DNA of 36,881 nucleotides from an uncultured Oscillospiraceae bacterium (GCA_900543795.1 UQSH01000013.1:1-36881), one strand, 5' to 3'; positions 16,732 through 25,159 are shown, counted from the stretch's first letter. Program-made: numbers and translations. The notes: generated by a model not told the origin, from the sequence alone.

Positions 16732-18561
16732 ATGAGTGATAAAGATTTTGAAAAAAATAATATAAACGGCGAAAACGACTTTTCCTCAAATTCAGAGCCT
16801 GCCGATGTTGAAGGCAGTAATGCCGATTCCGGTTTTGAAGAGGAAAGCTCCTGGCAGTTTGAAGCGTCTGCACCTTCGCTTAATGCGGATTTTCTTCAAT
16901 CGGCAGGAAATGCCGAGATTAAGGTAGAGGCTGCGCAGTATTATGCTCCCGAGCCCGCCGAACCGCAGGAAAATCAGGCTTCATCAAAAGATATCGTTAT
17001 AAAAAAAGAAAAGGTATCTGTTATTCTTTCTTCAATAATTGCTGTTATTGTTATTGCGATAATAGCGGTTCTCGGCGTGCGTTATTATACGGTGCCCAAC
17101 AGCAATGAAAAAATGAATCCCGGCAATGTTGCCGTAACAGTAGGCAACACCAATGTTTCGGTTGGATTGTATAACTATTATTATGACAGTATCGTTTATG
17201 AGTACACCTATTATGCCGCTTACGGATATTATGATTTAGACACAACAAAGGATTTCGGCGCACAGTTCACAACAGATGAAGAGGGCAATGAGCTTTCGTG
17301 GGAGGATTACTTCCGCAAGCTCACCTTGCAGCGCTTAACCAATTACACAATGAATTACGAAAAAGGTCTTGAAGCAGGCATAACCTTAACAGATGAGCAG
17401 CAGGAGCAAATAGAAAGCCAGCTTGAATCAATCAAGGAGCAGGCAAGCTCCGAGAATAAAAGTGTAAACGAATATGTAAACGATAATTTCGGAGAAAACT
17501 GCGGCCTTGAAACATTAAGAAAATTCCTTGAACAGTATTTTATCGCAAATAATTATAATAACCGCTCAACAATTGAGGACAGACCGAGCGATGATGAAAT
17601 CAGTGCTTATTTTGATAAAAACAGCAGTAAATATCAGTCCTGCTCAATTGCCTTAATTGAGCTTGAATTTGACACAACCGATGACGACACAAAGGCAAAA
17701 AGCATTGAAAATGCTAAAAGCTATATGTCTAAAATAACAGATATTGAATCAATGAAGGCAATTATGCCTGAGGCTTCCGAAAGCCTTATTGAGCAGTATG
17801 TTTCCTCAGGTTATTTTGAAACTAAGGAGGAGGCGGTTCAAACTCTGCTTGACTCCATCGAATCAACCGAAACGAGAACAAATGTTGAAAGCTATTTTGA
17901 CGAGGAAATTGCAAGCTGGCTTTTTGATGAGGCAACCCCCGTTAATTCGTTAAATTATTTTGCAAGCGAGGATTACGGTATTATTTATATAATTCTTAAA
18001 ACCGCACAGCCCGTTCTTGATGACACGCAGGTTTATTCCGTAAGGCATATCCTTATCACTCCCGCCGACGAAGGGGAGGAAAGCACCTCTTCAACAAACA
18101 CGACTTATACAGACGAGCAGTGGGCAAATGCACTCAGCGAAGCAGAAGCGATAGTTGATGAATATAATAAGGGCGAAAAAACAGAGCTTGCCTTTGCAGA
18201 GCTTGCCGAGGAATACAGCGAGGATACCGAATCAACCTCTGCCGGTTCAAGCGGTCTTTACGGCGGCGGCTATGAGGGCACCCATCTCGGAGAAATGGTT
18301 TCGGAGTTTGAAAATTGGGCGGTTGATCCTTCGCGTAAGTACGGAGATGTTGATATCGTTAAGAGTGAATACGGCTATCATATTATGTATTTTATTTATG
18401 CAGGTCCGGAGTATTATTATAATGCTCAAACGGATTTGGTAAGCGAAAGAAATAACGAAGAAATAAAGAATTATCCGTCAAAAGAAAGAGCCGGAATGAA
18501 AAATGTTCATGTTGCAAAACCGGGCGACGAAAAGATTTATACCGCTAAAACATCATATTGA
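16732..18561 (+). CDS. Membrane-anchored parvulin-type peptidyl-prolyl isomerase (PrsA/SurA-like), copy 1
   Basis: An extracytoplasmic foldase by architecture. Residues 1-94 are acidic and disordered-looking, 95-115 form one membrane helix with a basic flank (KKEKVSVILSSIIAVIVIAI), then a SurA/PrsA-like helical region, and a parvulin domain at about 432-565. Parvulin landmarks are VYSVRHILITP, FAELAEEYSEDTES, GLYGGGYEG and YGYHIMYF. Unlike Bacillus PrsA it has no lipobox, so it is held by the helix. Ribosome site AGAGGT (16721-16726). It is followed by a paralogue with its own promoter. Client proteins are unknown; secreted hydrolases are likely. Confidence 0.88.
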   Translation: MSDKDFEKNNINGENDFSSNSEPADVEGSNADSGFEEESSWQFEASAPSLNADFLQSAGNAEIKVEAAQYYAPEPAEPQENQASSKDIVIKKEKVSVILSSIIAVIVIAIIAVLGVRYYTVPNSNEKMNPGNVAVTVGNTNVSVGLYNYYYDSIVYEYTYYAAYGYYDLDTTKDFGAQFTTDEEGNELSWEDYFRKLTLQRLTNYTMNYEKGLEAGITLTDEQQEQIESQLESIKEQASSENKSVNEYVNDNFGENCGLETLRKFLEQYFIANNYNNRSTIEDRPSDDEISAYFDKNSSKYQSCSIALIELEFDTTDDDTKAKSIENAKSYMSKITDIESMKAIMPEASESLIEQYVSSGYFETKEEAVQTLLDSIESTETRTNVESYFDEEIASWLFDEATPVNSLNYFASEDYGIIYIILKTAQPVLDDTQVYSVRHILITPADEGEESTSSTNTTYTDEQWANALSEAEAIVDEYNKGEKTELAFAELAEEYSEDTESTSAGSSGLYGGGYEGTHLGEMVSEFENWAVDPSRKYGDVDIVKSEYGYHIMYFIYAGPEYYYNAQTDLVSERNNEEIKNYPSKERAGMKNVHVAKPGDEKIYTAKTSY

Positions 18562-18573
18562 TAAAAATTTTAC

Positions 18574-18602
18574 TTGTAATATCATTTGTTTTAGTGTAAA
18601 AT
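18574..18602 (+). promoter_or_regulatory. Promoter of the second parvulin gene
   Basis: TTGTAA (18574-18579), a 17-base spacer, TAAAAT (18597-18602). It overlaps inverted repeats, so it may be regulated apart from copy 1. Confidence 0.55.
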
Positions 18603-18607
18603 GATAT
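18579..18607. promoter_or_regulatory. Inverted repeat over the second parvulin promoter
   Basis: ATATCATTT (18579-18587) and AAATGATAT (18599-18607) are perfect inverted repeats 11 bases apart. A second pair, TTTTAC (18568-18573) and GTAAAA (18596-18601), is interleaved. They cover the spacer and -10 box, as an operator would. Alternatively this is a chance palindrome in AT-rich DNA. Confidence 0.35.
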
Positions 18608-18640
18608 ATAATAATTTACTTAATTAGGCAGGATGGAAAT

Positions 18641-20506
18641 ATGGCTAAAAAAGATTTAAATGAAGATATTTTGAGCGGAGGCTCAATTTCTGACAGCGCA
18701 AATGACGATAAGTCGGCAAAAAAAGCCGAAAGCAAGGCTAAAAGCGCTGAAAAGAAGGCGAAGAAAACCGCTGAAAAAAGGCAAAAGCTTGAAGATGAAA
18801 TCAAGGATTTGCGTGCAAAGCTGAATGAAGCAACAGACGAAAAAGAAAAAAAGACTCTCGAAAAGAAATTAACAGTCGCCAAAAATAAGCTTGCAAGTCT
18901 TAACGGTAAAAAAACAGGCATTGCTTCAAACAGTGCAAAAACAATAAAATCCGTTGTTGCGGTTGTTATTGTTGTTGCATTGCTTGCCGCTTATGTAGGA
19001 ACGGGAGCAGTTCGTAAGGGCTTTATTCATTCAACTCTTCAATGGACAACCGGAATAACCGCCGTAACCGTTAAGAGTGATAACGGCGATAAAATCAGAA
19101 TCCCCGTTTCAACATTCAACTATTATTTTGCAACAACATATAATCAGCTTGTTCAAACAAAGCAATCCTATGAGCAGTACGGAATTGATCCTGCACAGGC
19201 AAATCTTAATGTTGATTTTGATAAGCCTCTTTCAAAGCAAACAACAACTAATGAAGATGATGAAACAGTAACATGGCTTGATTACCTTTACGATCAGGTT
19301 GTTGATTCAATTGAAAGTGTTTATACATACTATAATGAAGCGGTTAAGGCAAACGGCGGCGAGGAGCCTGAAATAACAGAAGAGCAGCAGTCGGAGCTTG
19401 ATGAAACAATTCAAAACTATAAGGAAACCGCAAACGGCTATGGCTACACTGTTTCGGGCTATCTTGTTCAGGCAATGGGCAGAGGTGTAACCGAAAAGGT
19501 ATTCCGCCAAGAAGCAACAAGAGCTTATATTGCTCAAAATTATCAAGAGGAATTGAGCAGTCAGCTTGCCGAAAAAGAATATACTGACGATGATTATATT
19601 AAATATCAAGAGGAAAATCCGGATGAAATGAATGCAGTTTCATTCAGAATTTTTGAATGTGCAAACGAGGATGAGGCAGTTGAATTTAAGAACGCTCTTA
19701 AATCAAACGGCTCAAACTTTACCGCTCTTGCCGAGCAGTATGCAGAGGATGCGTATAAGGGCATTTATTCGCAGGATGAGGCTTCAACAAAGCTTTATGC
19801 AACAAAGGCTGCTCTTGAATCGGCAGGCGGATATGCAATTGCAACAGCAAATCACGATCACGAAGAAGGCGAAGAGCATTCGGATGATGAGGAATTAGAA
19901 TATCCCGGACTTGATTGGCTTTTCAGCACAGACCGTAAGGCAGGAGATATTTATCAGTATTCAACCTCAGTTGTTTATGTGCTTTCTCCTGTTTCTCTTG
20001 CAGAGGCTCAAACTGTTAATGTTCGTCATATCCTTATAGCTCCCGAAACAGAAGAGGATACAGAAGCAATAGATGCAACCTCAGAGCAATGGAAGGCTGC
20101 CTATGATAAAGCTCAGGAGGTTGTTAATGAGTTTAACTCCGGCGATAAAACAGAGGATAGCTTCGCAGCTCTTGCCGGCACCTACACCTCAGACACAGGC
20201 TCAGCCGATAACGGCGGACTTTATGAGAATGTTGTGCCCGGTCAAATGGTAACACCGTTTGAATCATGGTGTTTTGATTCAAGCCGTCAAAGCGGAGATT
20301 TGGCAATTGTTCAAACCGAATACGGCTATCATATTATGTATTTCGTTAAGTCAACAGGCACTCCTATTTGGAAGGCAGTTGCTCAAACAAACCTTGCGTC
20401 CCAGGATTCAAAATCCGCAACAGAGGCTCTTGAGGAGTCATACACGGCAGAATTAAATTGGTTTGGCAAGTGCTATATTGAAAAGGATACGGATATAGAT
20501 TCATAA
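18641..20506 (+). CDS. Membrane-anchored parvulin-type peptidyl-prolyl isomerase, copy 2
   Basis: A paralogue of the gene before it, with the same order but a different cytoplasmic part: residues about 23-90 are a Lys/Glu/Ala coiled coil, 101-120 the membrane helix (TIKSVVAVVIVVALLAAYVG), then a SurA-like region and a parvulin domain at about 464-580 (VNVRHILIAPE, GGLYENVVPGQMV, YGYHIMYFV). A short His/Asp/Glu-rich stretch (NHDHEEGEEHSDDEE) lies before the parvulin domain and could bind metal. The ribosome site is AGGATGG (18630-18636). The 79-base gap from copy 1 contains its own promoter with an inverted repeat. It ends at a terminator. Confidence 0.88.
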   Translation: MAKKDLNEDILSGGSISDSANDDKSAKKAESKAKSAEKKAKKTAEKRQKLEDEIKDLRAKLNEATDEKEKKTLEKKLTVAKNKLASLNGKKTGIASNSAKTIKSVVAVVIVVALLAAYVGTGAVRKGFIHSTLQWTTGITAVTVKSDNGDKIRIPVSTFNYYFATTYNQLVQTKQSYEQYGIDPAQANLNVDFDKPLSKQTTTNEDDETVTWLDYLYDQVVDSIESVYTYYNEAVKANGGEEPEITEEQQSELDETIQNYKETANGYGYTVSGYLVQAMGRGVTEKVFRQEATRAYIAQNYQEELSSQLAEKEYTDDDYIKYQEENPDEMNAVSFRIFECANEDEAVEFKNALKSNGSNFTALAEQYAEDAYKGIYSQDEASTKLYATKAALESAGGYAIATANHDHEEGEEHSDDEELEYPGLDWLFSTDRKAGDIYQYSTSVVYVLSPVSLAEAQTVNVRHILIAPETEEDTEAIDATSEQWKAAYDKAQEVVNEFNSGDKTEDSFAALAGTYTSDTGSADNGGLYENVVPGQMVTPFESWCFDSSRQSGDLAIVQTEYGYHIMYFVKSTGTPIWKAVAQTNLASQDSKSATEALEESYTAELNWFGKCYIEKDTDIDS

Positions 20507-20513
20507 TGTAATT

Positions 20514-20540
20514 AAAAGAGGTTGCATTGCAGCCTCTTTT
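20514..20540 (+). terminator. Terminator of the second parvulin gene
   Basis: AAAAGAGG (20514-20521) pairs with CCTCTTTT (20533-20540); the loop can pair further (TGC/GCA). The last T's of the arm form a short U-tract. The loop contains the -35 box of the next gene. Confidence 0.65.
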
Positions 20541-20550
20541 GTGCTTTAAT
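20522..20550 (+). promoter_or_regulatory. Promoter of the coiled-coil/fumarase genes, inside the terminator
   Basis: TTGCAT (20522-20527, in the terminator loop), a 17-base spacer, and TTTAAT (20545-20550) with extended -10 TGC. Confidence 0.4.
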
Positions 20551-20575
20551 GTTTGAAGAAAAGGGAGGAGCGGCT

Positions 20576-20800
20576 ATGAACAGTAAAGAAGATATTACAA
20601 AGCTCAAAGAGCAGATTTCTCGCCTTATGGCTGCTCTTGAAGATGTTAATTTTGAGTGTCAGCGGCTTGAAATAATTAATTCTAATCTTGATTTTCAGTT
20701 AAAGGAAGCAAACAGAGAGTTAAATAGAAATATAGCCGTTCTTCAAGCACTTGAAGAAGAAAATGAAGCACTTAAAAAGCAGTTGGGCGGCGGTAATTAA
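20576..20800 (+). CDS. Small coiled-coil protein
   Basis: A 74-residue acidic protein that is almost all one heptad-like coiled coil (ITKLKEQISRLMAALEDVNF, then QLKEANRELNRNI, then LEEENEALKKQL). No family was recognised; ZapB/SlyX-like small coiled coils look similar. The open frame begins at 20522, but the ATG at 20576 after GGGAGGAG (20563-20570) is clearly the start. It ends two bases before the fumarase beta gene, so the two are co-transcribed and probably translationally coupled. Confidence 0.75.
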   Translation: MNSKEDITKLKEQISRLMAALEDVNFECQRLEIINSNLDFQLKEANRELNRNIAVLQALEEENEALKKQLGGGN

Positions 20801-20802
20801 CT

Positions 20803-21333
20803 ATGGAATATATTTTAAACACAAATCAGTTAAGAGAATATGCACCAAGGCTTAAAGCGGGCGACAGGGTTGTTCTTTCGGGAAAGGTTTACACCTCCCG
20901 TGATGCAGCACACAAAAGAATTGTAAGCGCATTAAACAGTGGAGAAGCGCTTCCTTATGATTTAAAGGATGCGGTTATATATTATGCAGGTCCAACCCCT
21001 GCTCCCGAGGGACTTGCAGTTGGCGCCTGCGGACCAACAACATCAAGCAGAATGGATGTTTTTGCTCCGCTTTTGCTCGATAAGGGCGTTTGTGCAATGA
21101 TAGGCAAGGGCGAAAGAAATGAAGAGGTGTGCGAAGCAATTAAAAGAAATAATGCCGTTTATCTTTGCGCCATCGGCGGTGCGGGTGCGCTCGCTTCAAA
21201 ATGTATAAATCAATGTGATGTTATAGCCTATGAAGATCTTGGGTGTGAATCTGTTAAAGAGCTTATGTTCAATAGCTTTCCGCTAACGGTTGCCATTGAT
21301 TGCTCAGGCGGAAATGTTTTTAAAAGAGAGTGA
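20803..21333 (+). CDS. Fumarate hydratase class I, beta (C-terminal) subunit
   Basis: 176 residues matching the C-terminal domain of iron-sulfur fumarase/L(+)-tartrate dehydratase: RLKAGDRVVLSGKVYTSRDAAHKR, YYAGPTPAPEG, GPTTSSRMD, and LCAIGGAGALASK. In this enzyme class the beta subunit completes the active site made by the alpha subunit, which holds the 4Fe-4S cluster; together they interconvert fumarate and malate. No alpha-subunit gene lies next to it in this window, where it would normally be. The ribosome site is weak (GGGCGGT), with only two bases separating it from the preceding stop, so translation may depend on the coiled-coil gene. It ends at a terminator that overlaps the next promoter. 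Confidence 0.9.
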   Translation: MEYILNTNQLREYAPRLKAGDRVVLSGKVYTSRDAAHKRIVSALNSGEALPYDLKDAVIYYAGPTPAPEGLAVGACGPTTSSRMDVFAPLLLDKGVCAMIGKGERNEEVCEAIKRNNAVYLCAIGGAGALASKCINQCDVIAYEDLGCESVKELMFNSFPLTVAIDCSGGNVFKRE

Positions 21334-21342
21334 ATAGAGTTG

Positions 21343-21370
21343 AAGCCATGTATCGCTTGATATATGGCTT
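21343..21370 (+). terminator. Terminator of the fumarase beta gene
   Basis: AAGCCATGTATC (21343-21354) pairs with GATATATGGCTT (21359-21370), 12 pairs with one G-U, loop GCTT, followed by TTATTTT. Its 3' arm carries the -35 box of the next gene. Confidence 0.8.
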
Positions 21371-21385
21371 TTATTTTGCTATAAT
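21357..21385 (+). promoter_or_regulatory. Promoter of the GH95-like gene, inside the terminator
   Basis: TTGATA (21357-21362), a 17-base spacer, and consensus TATAAT (21380-21385) with extended -10 TGC. The -35 box lies in the loop and 3' arm of the fumarase terminator. Confidence 0.65.
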
Positions 21386-21416
21386 AACTTTATCTTATTG
21401 AAAGGTAATTAAGTTG

Positions 21417-24089
21417 ATGAAAAAATCCTTGAAAAAATTATTATGTGCCTGCCTTTGCGGCGTGCTCGTTTTTTCCTTTTCCTCCTGCTATGCAGAAAAA
21501 GACACACTTAATTTGGAGGAGATTTTTACCGATATGAGTAAAATATCATACAGTAGGGATTATACAGAGCTAAAAGCAAACAAAACAAATAAAAACAGTA
21601 AATGGCGTCAGGGTATGGTTTCGGGAAACGGATTGCAGGGATTTGTTGAAAGCGGATCGCCTTATTCGGATACCTTCATTTTCCAAAATATGCACTTTAT
21701 TTTGCCCAATCAAAATCAGCGCACCTGCCCCGAAACCTATAATGAGCTTGAAGCAGTTAAGCAAGCAATAGTAAAAGGCGAGGATATTGTTGATAATGCA
21801 AGCTATGATGATGTTTATCGCTATCATCCGGGCGGTCAGTTAAGAATTGATGGCTCCGGCAAGGGTATGTCGGTTTACATAAGATATACAGATTATGAAA
21901 CCTCACAGGTTGGAGTTCGGTATTCTGATAAAAACGGCGTGTGGGAAAGAAAATCATTTACTTCAATGGCAGACGGAGCTGTTATAACAAAGATTTCCTC
22001 CTCCGATAAGGGCGAAAATATCAATATAACCCTTTCCTATGATGATATTTCAACTCTTGCTAATTTCGGAGAAAGCGATGAGGTAAATTTAAAATATAAA
22101 AAGATAACAGGGGATAATGCAGATTTTCTTTCTATCGTTGCGCATTATCCGGATTATGAAGGCAGCGAGCTTAAAAACGGAGGGTATTCAACGCTGACAT
22201 ATATTGTTTCCGACGGCTTAAATAAAAAGGTTGCCCTTGAAAAGCAAACAGAGGAAGCCCAGTTTAGCGGAGAAAACTGCGGAGTTGAGATTTCAGGTGC
22301 CGAAAATGTTTATCTTATAACCGTTTCAGACAGAACATATAATATGGGTTCATATTCTGATTTTGAAAATCAAAGCAGCTATGATCTTGTTAATTCTTTA
22401 TATGAAGATGCGAAAGCGGTTGCGGATAAATATACCGAAAACGGCTCGTTTAATTATGACCTTGCACTTCAAAACCATCTTGAAATTTATCAGCCGCAGT
22501 TTGATGCGGTAACACTCAATCTTGAAAACAGCACAGAGTCAAACGAAAGCCTGCTAAAAGCGCAAAAGGGCAAAAAGGAAATAAACTCTGCTCTTGCGCA
22601 AAGAACATATTATGCAGGCAGATATGCTTATCTTTGCTGCTGTTCAAGGTCAACAAGTCGTCTTTACGGAATGTGGACAGGTGAATGGAACACAGGATGG
22701 GGCAGTAAGTACACAATGGACGCTAATGTTAATCTTCAAACCTCCTCGCTGACAACAGGCAACATTTCCTCGGCTCCCGTTGGATATGTTTATTTCATTC
22801 TCCGTCAGCTTCCCGATTGGGAGGAAAACGCATTTGCAACCCACGGCTACACAGATGCTATTCAGGCGCCTGTAAACACAGATGGAGACAAGGCGGTTAT
22901 AACTGAAACCTGCTATCCGTATCCATTTAGATATTGGAATGCTGGCACATCTTGGATGATTCGTCCCATTTATGAAACTCTCCAAACCTATGGAAATATG
23001 GAAATTCCGCTCAGCGATGAATTTGATTTAAGCAGTCTTAAATCCGTTCTTTCTCCCGTTGAGGAGGATTTATCCGATGAGCAGATTGAACAGATAAAAG
23101 GCAGAGGCTATCTCCGTCTTGAAGAGGATATTCTTTTACCGCTTCTTATTAAATCTGCAAATTATTGGGAGCAGCTTATGACTGCTGAATATTATACCGA
23201 TTCAAACGGCAAAATGCATTATGAAAAGGGTAAAACAGAGCTTAAAGACGGAGAATCCTATTGTATTCTTCCAAGCTATTCCCCGGAAAATAACCCGTCA
23301 AATTATCCAAGTCCTTCAGACGCAAACTGCGCAATAGATATTGCCGCCTGCCGTGATAATCTTAATATGCTTATTGATGTGTTGGGCGATGTTTCTCCCG
23401 AGGCTGATTCTTCAAAATGGCAGTATATAATAGATAAGCTTCCGCCGTATCTTTATGATGAAACAGGTGCATTAAAGGAATGGGCGGCAGCAACACTTGA
23501 AGAGAATAACGAGCACAGGCATTTAAGCCACCTTTATTGCGTGTGGCCGTTGTTTGAAACTCAGGAGAATGAGGAGCTGGCAAAGGCCTGTGTTCAGGCA
23601 ATTGAAAACAGAGAAAGCGAAAATGAGGCAAGCCACGCCCTTGTTCATCGCTCTCTTATTGCCGCAAGATTGAAGGATAGAGATAGCTTAACAGATGCCT
23701 TAACAAAGCTTATGAATCATAAAATCCGCTATGATTCGCTTATGACAAATCACGATTATGACAGAAGCAGCTGCTATTGCACCGACTTTGCAATAGGTTA
23801 TCTCGGCATAATAAATGAAAGCCTCGTTTATTCAAGCACGGGCGAAATAGAGCTTCTTCCCGCCCTTTTGAAAACGGGCTTTGATAAGGGCTCTGTAACC
23901 GGTATAAAAGCAAGAACAAGGGCAACGGTTGAAAGTCTTGAATGGGATGTTAATTCCAAAACCGCTGTTGCCGTTATAAGCTCCGACACAGACCAAACAA
24001 TTATCGTTTCCTGCGGACCTTCCGGTGAAAGCGTAGAAGCCGAATTTAAGGCAGGAGAAAGCAAAACCTTTGAGTTTTCAATAAGTTAA
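21417..24089 (+). CDS. GH95-like glycosidase, lipoprotein
   Basis: A secreted, lipid-anchored enzyme of the GH95 (alpha-L-fucosidase/alpha-L-galactosidase) type, by distant match. The first 24 residues are a basic start and hydrophobic stretch ending in a lipobox-like FSFSSC. Family landmarks in order: WRQGMVSGNGLQGFV (N-terminal beta domain), MDANVNLQTSSL (paired asparagines of the (alpha/alpha)6 barrel), LPSYSPENNPS (glutamate in the place of the general acid), HRHLSHLYCVWP, CTDFAIGYLGI (aspartate near the base position), and C-terminal EIELLPALLKTG. Some stretches are unlike textbook GH95, so the substrate could differ. A TTG at 21414 is an alternative start at better spacing from AAAGG (21401-21405). 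A promoter overlaps the upstream terminator. Confidence 0.75.
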   Translation: MKKSLKKLLCACLCGVLVFSFSSCYAEKDTLNLEEIFTDMSKISYSRDYTELKANKTNKNSKWRQGMVSGNGLQGFVESGSPYSDTFIFQNMHFILPNQNQRTCPETYNELEAVKQAIVKGEDIVDNASYDDVYRYHPGGQLRIDGSGKGMSVYIRYTDYETSQVGVRYSDKNGVWERKSFTSMADGAVITKISSSDKGENINITLSYDDISTLANFGESDEVNLKYKKITGDNADFLSIVAHYPDYEGSELKNGGYSTLTYIVSDGLNKKVALEKQTEEAQFSGENCGVEISGAENVYLITVSDRTYNMGSYSDFENQSSYDLVNSLYEDAKAVADKYTENGSFNYDLALQNHLEIYQPQFDAVTLNLENSTESNESLLKAQKGKKEINSALAQRTYYAGRYAYLCCCSRSTSRLYGMWTGEWNTGWGSKYTMDANVNLQTSSLTTGNISSAPVGYVYFILRQLPDWEENAFATHGYTDAIQAPVNTDGDKAVITETCYPYPFRYWNAGTSWMIRPIYETLQTYGNMEIPLSDEFDLSSLKSVLSPVEEDLSDEQIEQIKGRGYLRLEEDILLPLLIKSANYWEQLMTAEYYTDSNGKMHYEKGKTELKDGESYCILPSYSPENNPSNYPSPSDANCAIDIAACRDNLNMLIDVLGDVSPEADSSKWQYIIDKLPPYLYDETGALKEWAAATLEENNEHRHLSHLYCVWPLFETQENEELAKACVQAIENRESENEASHALVHRSLIAARLKDRDSLTDALTKLMNHKIRYDSLMTNHDYDRSSCYCTDFAIGYLGIINESLVYSSTGEIELLPALLKTGFDKGSVTGIKARTRATVESLEWDVNSKTAVAVISSDTDQTIIVSCGPSGESVEAEFKAGESKTFEFSIS

Positions 24090-24100
24090 TAATAAAAAAG

Positions 24101-24135
24101 CAGAGCTTTCACAAACAAAAAATGTGAAGGCTCTG
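24101..24135 (+). terminator. Terminator of the GH95-like gene
   Basis: CAGAGCTTTCACA (24101-24113) pairs with TGTGAAGGCTCTG (24123-24135), followed by TATTTTT. Preceded by an A-run. Confidence 0.8.
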
Positions 24136-24151
24136 TATTTTTAGTCAAAAT

Positions 24152-24180
24152 TTGCTTTTATATGTGTATTATGCTATTAT
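24152..24180 (+). promoter_or_regulatory. Promoter before the serine-hydrolase remnant
   Basis: TTGCTT (24152-24157), a 17-base spacer, and TATTAT (24175-24180) with extended -10 TGC, 41 bases before ATG 24221. Confidence 0.5.
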
Positions 24181-24220
24181 ACAGTTGCGTGGCTTTTTAG
24201 CACGGAAAGCAGGTTTTGTT

Positions 24221-24382
24221 ATGCTCAAAAACGGCGATTGCGCTGAAAACGGAATTAATCCAAAGGCAGTCTATGATTTTCTTGAAAGGTGCGAAAGGGA
24301 TAACCTCGGTGTAAACAGCTTTATGCTTGTTAAGGGCACATTATATGAATTTTTCGGGATTTCCGCTTCTCGAAAAAATTGA
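24221..24382 (+). pseudogene. N-terminal remnant resembling a serine hydrolase (beta-lactamase-type)
   Basis: The 53 codons after ATG 24221 read like the start of class C beta-lactamase-type serine hydrolases (INPKAVYDFLERC, then NSFMLVKG). The text then breaks off at LYEFFG and stops at 24382. In another frame the following bases (to the TAA at about 24455) encode a further hydrophobic fragment (LLIKYVAPGVLLIGEPD), whose origin I could not place. No SxxK catalytic motif is present, so it cannot be an enzyme. A promoter and a GCAGGT-like ribosome site (24209-24214) remain. The stretch 24090-24466 holds otherwise only the terminator. It could instead be a short functional ORF. Confidence 0.4.
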
Positions 24383-24466
24383 AAGGCTTCTCATAAAATA
24401 TGTTGCTCCCGGTGTTCTGCTGATAGGAGAGCCCGATTTTAGAATAGCGTTATAAAATTAAGTGCT

Positions 24467-25159
24467 TTACGGCTCAACCTTGTTTTTGATGTCGTTAAGC
24501 ACTTTCTTTTCTATTCGAGAAACATAGCTTCTGCTAATGTTAAGTCGCTGCGCAACCTCTCTTTGAGTAAGCGGCTCGCTGTTATCAAGCCCATAGCGGA
24601 GGATAATGATTTCCTTTTCTCTTTCATCCTCAAGATTTTCAATAATCTTTGAAACCTTTTCCCAGCGCACCTTCTTTTCAAGGTCTTCCGCAAGGTCCCT
24701 GTTGTCGCTTATGGTGTCTTGAATAGTCAAAGGATTTCCGTCCTTGTCGTTTTCAAGCGAATCGTTAAGATAAACATCTCCGGAGTTTTTTCGTATGTTT
24801 CTGAAATGCATAAGAATTTCATTCTCAATGCACCTGCCTGCATAGGTTGCAAGGCGTATGCTTTTGTCTGCGTCAAAGCTGTCAATAGCCTTAATAAGAC
24901 CGATTGTTCCTATGGAAATTAAGTCGTCCGTGTCATTTGTTTTTGAATAGTATTTTTTAACAATGTGGCTCACAAGGCGCAGATTGCGCTCAATCAGAAG
25001 CGAGCGTGCGTCCGGGTCGCCGTTTTTCATTCTTTCAATCGCCTGTGCCTCTTCCTTTTTTGAAAGAGGCTTCGGAAAGCTTGATGCATTGTTGATGTGC
25101 AGTATGAAATAAAGAAGATTTGCACTCAAAAAAGAAATAATAGCAGAAAACATTTTCAT
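24467..25159 (-). CDS. sigK: RNA polymerase sigma-K factor (pro-sigma-K)
   Basis: Late mother-cell sporulation sigma factor. The N-terminal 20 or so residues are the hydrophobic pro-sequence (MKMFSAIISFLSANLLYFIL) removed by SpoIVFB. Then come region 2 (NLRLVSHIVKKYY, DDLISIGTIGLIKAIDSFD, RLATYAGRCIENEILMHFR) and region 4 (LRYGLDNSEPLTQREVAQRL with the SRSYVSRIEKKVL helix). The gene is continuous, with no skin element. The frame opens at GTG 25160-25162; ATG 25157-25159 or 25151-25153 are possible starts, as the ribosome site (GCGGTG) is weak. It follows the kinase terminator on the same strand. The SpoIVB protease that starts its activation cascade is also in this window. Confidence 0.95.
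   Translation of the reverse strand: MKMFSAIISFLSANLLYFILHINNASSFPKPLSKKEEAQAIERMKNGDPDARSLLIERNLRLVSHIVKKYYSKTNDTDDLISIGTIGLIKAIDSFDADKSIRLATYAGRCIENEILMHFRNIRKNSGDVYLNDSLENDKDGNPLTIQDTISDNRDLAEDLEKKVRWEKVSKIIENLEDEREKEIIILRYGLDNSEPLTQREVAQRLNISRSYVSRIEKKVLNDIKNKVEP

Noticed and set aside
22650..22985. 111-codon minus-strand open frame in the GH95-like gene
   Set aside because: Antisense to conserved GH95-like barrel residues; no promoter or ribosome site.
24467..25159. Possible skin-element interruption of sigK
   Set aside because: The reading frame is continuous through regions 2 and 4.
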